A stretch of 64,000 bases of DNA. Origin: Noviherbaspirillum_A sp047237965 (GTDB taxonomy: Bacteria; Pseudomonadota; Gammaproteobacteria; Burkholderiales; Burkholderiaceae_D). Shown here piece by piece: positions 60,407 to 64,000 of the stretch (the stretch's first letter is position 1; every line of letters starts with the position of its first letter). A program made the translations under genes and the position numbers. The notes beneath the pieces were generated by a model that had not been told where the DNA came from, made no database searches, and worked only from the letters and a program-made list of their open reading frames with translations. Where the stretch lies: positions 3,100,001 through 3,164,000 of the forward strand of contig NZ_JBDFLX010000001.1 of the NCBI RefSeq assembly GCF_047237965.1, given 5' to 3'.

Positions 60407-62266
60407 TCAGGCCTTCAGACGCTGTTCCAGCTTGCCCTTGGCAGCTTCCAGTGCCGGCGGCAGCTTGTGCTTGAGCTTGTCAAACAGTTCAGCGTGCAAC
60501 TTGAGTTCGTCTTCCCAGGCACTGTTATCGATCGAGGTGATCTTTTCGTACTTGTCACGACCGAATTCCAGGCCGTCCCAGTGCATGTCTTCATAGCGTG
60601 GCGTGACGCCAAACAGGTGTTCGACGCCGTCCGAAGCCTTGCCCTCGATGCGTTCCAGCATCCACTTCAGCACGCGCATGTTGTCGCCGAAACCCGGCCA
60701 GACGAAGCGGCCATTCTCGTCGGTACGGAACCAGTTGACGCAGTAGATACGCGGCAGGGTCGCGCCGGTAGCGCTCAGCTTTTCGCCGATTTCCAGCCAG
60801 TGCTGGAAATACTCGCTCATGTTGTAGCCGGCGAATGGCAGCATCGCGAACGGATCGCGGCGCACCACGCCTTGCTGGCCCGTTGCGGCGGCGGTGGTTT
60901 CGGATCCCATGGTGGCAGCCATGTAGACGCCTTCAACCCAGTCGCGCGCTTCGGTGACCAGCGGGACCGTGGTCGAACGGCGGCCACCGAAAATGAAGGC
61001 CGAGATCGGCACGCCGGCTGGGTTGTCCCAGGACGGGTCGAGCACCGGGTTGCTGGTGGCCGAAACGGTGAAGCGCGCGTTCGGGTGGGCTGCCTTGCGG
61101 CCGGTTTCCTTGGCGATTGCAGGCGTCCAGTCCTTGCCCTGCCAGTCGATCAGGTGCGCCGGCGGCTCTTTGGTCATGCCTTCCCACCAGACGTCGCCGT
61201 CATCGGTCAGCGCGACATTGGTGAAGATTGTGTTGTCCTTCAGCGATGCCATGCAGTTGTAGTTGGTGTCGCTGTTGGTGCCCGGTGCAACGCCGAAATA
61301 ACCGGCTTCCGGATTGATCGCATACAGGCGGCCGTCGGCGCCCGGCTTGATCCAGGCGATGTCGTCGCCGATGGTGGTGACTTTCCAGCCTTCGAAACCG
61401 GCCGGTGGAATCAGCATGGCGAAGTTGGTCTTGCCGCAGGCCGACGGGAAAGCCGCCGCGACATAGTGCTTCTTGCCTTCCGGGTTTTCAACGCCCAGGA
61501 TCAGCATGTGCTCGGCCAGCCAGCCTTCTTCGCGGCCCATGTTGGAAGCGATCCGCAGCGCGAAGCACTTCTTGCCCAGAAGCGCGTTGCCGCCGTAGCC
61601 CGATCCATAGGACCAGATTTCGCGGGTCTGCGGATAATGGACGATGTACTTGGTGGGGTTGCATGGCCACGCCACGTCCTTCTGGCCCGGCTCCAGCGGC
61701 GCGCCCACGCTGTGCACGCAAGGCACGAATTCGCCGTCGCTGCCCAGCACCTCGTACACCGCGCGGCCCATGCGGGTCATGATGCGCATGTTGACGGCCA
61801 CATAGGGCGAATCGGACAGTTCCACGCCGATGTGAGCGATCGGCGAACCGAGCGGGCCCATGGAAAACGGCACCACGTACATGGTGCGACCGCGCATGGC
61901 GCCATCGAACAGGCCGTTCATGGTGGCGCGCATTTCGGCCGGGGCCATCCAGTTGTTGGTTGGGCCGGCATCTTCCTTGTTGTCGGTGCAGATGAAGGTG
62001 CGGTCTTCAACCCGTGCGACGTCCGACGGGTCGGAGCAGGCCAGGTAGCTGTTCGGACGTTTTTCCGGGTTCAGCTTCTGCATGGTGCCGCCTTCGACCA
62101 TCAGGGCGCACAGGCGGTTATATTCTTCCTCGGAGCCATCGCACCAATAGATGCTGTCGGGCTTGGTCAGTGCGGCGACTTCCGCGACCCAGCTGATCAG
62201 TTTCTGGTGTTTGACGTAAGACGGGGCCTCGACGGCGGTGACGCCGTTCATTACAGGCTGATTCAT
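60407..62266 (-). CDS. pckG: Phosphoenolpyruvate carboxykinase (GTP)
   Basis: The 619-residue GTP-dependent PEPCK converts oxaloacetate to phosphoenolpyruvate in gluconeogenesis. The nucleotide loop is FPSACGKTNFAML, the family box is FGGRRSTTVPLV, and the Mn/substrate residues lie in IAWIKPGADGRLYAINPEAGYFGVAPGTN. The start at 62264-62266 gives MNQPVMNG. Length and order are normal for the GTP type. It reads alone and is followed by two hairpins. Confidence 0.97.
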   Translation of the reverse strand: MNQPVMNGVTAVEAPSYVKHQKLISWVAEVAALTKPDSIYWCDGSEEEYNRLCALMVEGGTMQKLNPEKRPNSYLACSDPSDVARVEDRTFICTDNKEDAGPTNNWMAPAEMRATMNGLFDGAMRGRTMYVVPFSMGPLGSPIAHIGVELSDSPYVAVNMRIMTRMGRAVYEVLGSDGEFVPCVHSVGAPLEPGQKDVAWPCNPTKYIVHYPQTREIWSYGSGYGGNALLGKKCFALRIASNMGREEGWLAEHMLILGVENPEGKKHYVAAAFPSACGKTNFAMLIPPAGFEGWKVTTIGDDIAWIKPGADGRLYAINPEAGYFGVAPGTNSDTNYNCMASLKDNTIFTNVALTDDGDVWWEGMTKEPPAHLIDWQGKDWTPAIAKETGRKAAHPNARFTVSATSNPVLDPSWDNPAGVPISAFIFGGRRSTTVPLVTEARDWVEGVYMAATMGSETTAAATGQQGVVRRDPFAMLPFAGYNMSEYFQHWLEIGEKLSATGATLPRIYCVNWFRTDENGRFVWPGFGDNMRVLKWMLERIEGKASDGVEHLFGVTPRYEDMHWDGLEFGRDKYEKITSIDNSAWEDELKLHAELFDKLKHKLPPALEAAKGKLEQRLKA

Positions 62267-62694
62267 GAGTACTACCTCCAATGCCAATAAAAAAAATCTG
62301 TCCCGGCACGGCAGGATCGTCGCTGTTGCTGGCACAGCAAGGTGCGCCACGGCGGTCTTGTCGAAACGCTAGCAATCTGCCGCGCCGCCCGCGCTGGAAA
62401 ACAGCGTCAGGCTCAAGGGTGAAAAGCGGACTCTTGCTCAAAATGGTGGGTGATTGTACACCTGTCTTTTTTGCAAATCCAATGACCAAACACAAGTTTG
62501 GAGGAAATAGTAGCCGACTGAAATAGTAGGCTATTAATGGATAACATATTGTTTTATTGAAGAATTTTATTCTGGAAATTGCTGCAATGCGCCATTTTTG
62601 GTCGTCTTCTGCATTTTCGGTAAAGGCGGGCTATCATTTCCCGCGAAACAATTCTTTTCCTCCCAACGCACTCCCCCGATTCCAGGAATTCTTG
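62267..62694. other. 428-bp divergent spacer of pckG and the 2-hydroxyacid dehydrogenase gene
   Basis: No gene is supported. It holds a small hairpin CCAAAC-ACAA-GTTTGG at 62486-62501 and a direct repeat GAAATAGTAG at 62504-62513 and 62520-62529. These lie where a pckG regulator could bind. Confidence 0.5.
62486..62529. promoter_or_regulatory. Inverted and direct repeats upstream of pckG
   Basis: A CCAAAC/GTTTGG dyad with a 4-bp spacer is followed by two copies of GAAATAGTAG set 16 bp apart. They are candidate operator elements for either divergent gene; no known regulator site is matched. Confidence 0.35.
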
Positions 62695-63705
62695 ATGAAA
62701 ATTGCAATTCTCGACGATTACCAGGACGCCGTCCGACAGCTCGATTGTTTCCGTCTGCTGGACGGGCATGAGGTCAAGGTGTTCAACAACAGCGCGCGCG
62801 GCGTCGGGCAGCTGGCGGTACGGCTGGCGCCGTATGAGGCGCTGGTGCTGATCCGGGAGCGCACGGCGATTTCCAGGGCCTTGCTCGAGAAACTGCCCAA
62901 TCTGAAGCTCATTTCCCAGACCGGCAAGGTCAGCGGCCATGTGGACGTGGATGCCGCGACGTCGCTCGGCGTGACCATCGTCGAAGGCAGCGGCGATCCC
63001 ACCGCGCCGGCCGAGCTGACGTGGGCGCTGGTGATGGCAGCCAGCCGCCGCATCACCCAATACAGCGCCAACCTGAAACAGGGACTCTGGCAGACCGCCT
63101 CGCTGGCGCCGCAGCATAACCGGCTCGGCGCGGCGTTGAAAGGCAGGACGCTGGGCATCTGGGGTTACGGCAAGATCGGCCGCAAGATGGCGTCCTATGC
63201 GAAGGCATTCGGCATGAAGGTGCTGGTCTGGGGGCGCGCGCCCAGCCTGGAGGCGGCGCGCCAGGACGGCCACGGCGCAGCGGCCAGCAAGGAGGAATTC
63301 TTTGCGCAGTCGGACGTGCTGACATTGCATCTGCGCCTGAACGACGCCACCCGCGGCATCGTGCAGGCAGCCGACTTGGCCGCAATGAAGCCGACGGCCA
63401 TCCTGGTCAATACCAGCCGGGCCGAGCTGATTGCGCCCGGCGCGCTGGAAGCGGCGCTGACGCAGGGCCGCCCGGGCCAGGCCGCGATCGATGTGTTCGA
63501 GCAGGAGCCGCTGCCGCCCGATTCCCCGCTGCTGCGCATGGAGAACGTGCTGGCCACGCCGCACCTGGGCTATGTGGAAAAGGATGGCTACGAACTGTAT
63601 TTCGGCGCGGCTTTCCAGAATGTCGTCGATTTCGCCAGGGGCGAGCCGAAAAATGTGCTCAATCCCGAAGCGCTCGAAGGCAAGGCTTCCGGGCCGGCTC
63701 AGTAG
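62695..63705 (+). CDS. D-2-hydroxyacid dehydrogenase family protein
   Basis: A 336-residue NAD(P)-dependent dehydrogenase. The nucleotide-binding fold is TLGIWGYGKIGRKMASYAKAFGMKVLVWGR; the substrate-arginine region is TSRAELIAPGALEAAL and the Glu-His pair is in FEQEPLPPD and TPHLGYVEKDGYELYF. The start is the ATG at 62695, with AGGA 8 bp upstream. Such enzymes reduce 2-keto acids or act on phosphoglycerate; the specificity is not clear. Its stop overlaps the cyanase stop by 7 bp (convergent). Confidence 0.92.
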   Translation: MKIAILDDYQDAVRQLDCFRLLDGHEVKVFNNSARGVGQLAVRLAPYEALVLIRERTAISRALLEKLPNLKLISQTGKVSGHVDVDAATSLGVTIVEGSGDPTAPAELTWALVMAASRRITQYSANLKQGLWQTASLAPQHNRLGAALKGRTLGIWGYGKIGRKMASYAKAFGMKVLVWGRAPSLEAARQDGHGAAASKEEFFAQSDVLTLHLRLNDATRGIVQAADLAAMKPTAILVNTSRAELIAPGALEAALTQGRPGQAAIDVFEQEPLPPDSPLLRMENVLATPHLGYVEKDGYELYFGAAFQNVVDFARGEPKNVLNPEALEGKASGPAQ

Positions 63706-64000
63706 GTCTTGTAGGGCAGGAACTTGCCGGACAGGACCACATTAACGCGGTCGCCCTTGGGATCTTCCTGCCGCTGGATGTCCATGGAAAAGTCGATGGC
63801 GCTCATGATGCCGTCGCCGAATTCCTCGTGGATCAGTTCCTTGATGGTGCTGCCGTAGACATTCACGATTTCATACCAGCGGTAGATCAGCGGATCGGTC
63901 GGCACCGCGGTGGCCAGCGATCCCTTGTACGGCACGATCTGCAGCCAGGCGGCTTCCTCGTCGCTCAGTTCGAACAGGTCCTGGGCCGCCGTGGCCTGGG
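63699..64000 (-). CDS. cynS: Cyanase (cyanate hydratase), 5' end missing
   Basis: The C-terminal 99 codons are visible; the gene runs off the right edge. The product decomposes cyanate with bicarbonate to ammonia and carbon dioxide. TDPLIYRWYEIVNVYGSTIKELIHEEFGDGIMSAIDFSMD includes the active-site Arg, Glu and Ser of the decamer, and the C-terminal SGKFLPYKTY matches cyanases. The N-terminal DNA-binding-like domain is outside the window. It converges on the 2-hydroxyacid dehydrogenase gene. Confidence 0.93.
   Translation of the reverse strand, partial: QATAAQDLFELSDEEAAWLQIVPYKGSLATAVPTDPLIYRWYEIVNVYGSTIKELIHEEFGDGIMSAIDFSMDIQRQEDPKGDRVNVVLSGKFLPYKTY

Noticed and set aside
60281..62290. 669-codon plus-strand frame opposite pckG
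   Set aside because: Antisense shadow of pckG.

Overview
The window looks like a chromosomal segment of a high-GC betaproteobacterium, most probably Burkholderiales and perhaps Oxalobacteraceae. The support is the order mnmG-rsmG-(lysE)-parA-parB-atpIBEFHAGDC, followed further on by hemE and priA, and the betaproteobacterial look of the proteins. No rRNA or tRNA gene was recognised. The assignment rests on gene order and protein resemblance only.

Layout. 1-6.7 kb: a DEAD-box RNA helicase cut by the left edge, then a complete five-gene dipeptide/oligopeptide-type ABC transporter read leftwards, with 4-bp ATGA overlaps between four of its genes. 6.9-15.3 kb: a glycine-zipper stress-type protein, priA, hemE, a GlpD-like protein with an eroded active site, an SGNH hydrolase, a PPK2 polyphosphate kinase and a CoA-binding protein. 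15.3-19.8 kb: an AT-richer accessory block with a tiny lipoprotein, a nested inverted-repeat array, a lipoprotein whose signal peptide is out of frame at a homopolymer, a secreted hydrolase-like protein and an F-box-like protein. 19.9-32.2 kb: the ATP synthase operon, parB, parA, a LysE exporter, rsmG and mnmG, with three parS sites in and upstream of mnmG. 32.3-34.3 kb: a TauE/SafE permease and an iron-type alcohol dehydrogenase. 34.9-39.1 kb: a 1409-residue protein with 13 Sel1-like repeats. 39.3-47.4 kb: a LivKHMGF-type branched-chain amino acid importer, a GMC oxidoreductase and methylmalonate-semialdehyde dehydrogenase, with a divergent LysR regulator. 48.4-53.7 kb: an MTA/SAH nucleosidase flanked by DnaA-box-rich spacers, two MFS transporters, a LysR regulator and a small membrane protein. 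53.7-64 kb: an RluA-type pseudouridine synthase, glutathione-dependent formaldehyde dehydrogenase, a filamentous-haemagglutinin-type secreted protein with an 18-unit 9-bp repeat, a small unknown protein, a Cas2/SinR-like small protein, GTP-dependent PEP carboxykinase, a 2-hydroxyacid dehydrogenase and a cyanase cut by the right edge.

How the parts fit. ParA, ParB and the parS sites form a chromosome-segregation locus, so the replication origin should be nearby. dnaA is not in the window, and the leftward direction of the atp, par and mnmG genes suggests the origin lies to the right. The liv importer sits next to a late step of valine catabolism and may feed it. The accessory genes (Sel1-repeat giant, F-box-like protein, secreted hydrolase, haemagglutinin-type adhesin) are the kinds of proteins bacteria use on eukaryotic hosts or competitors; no secretion machinery for them lies in the window, so that role is inference.
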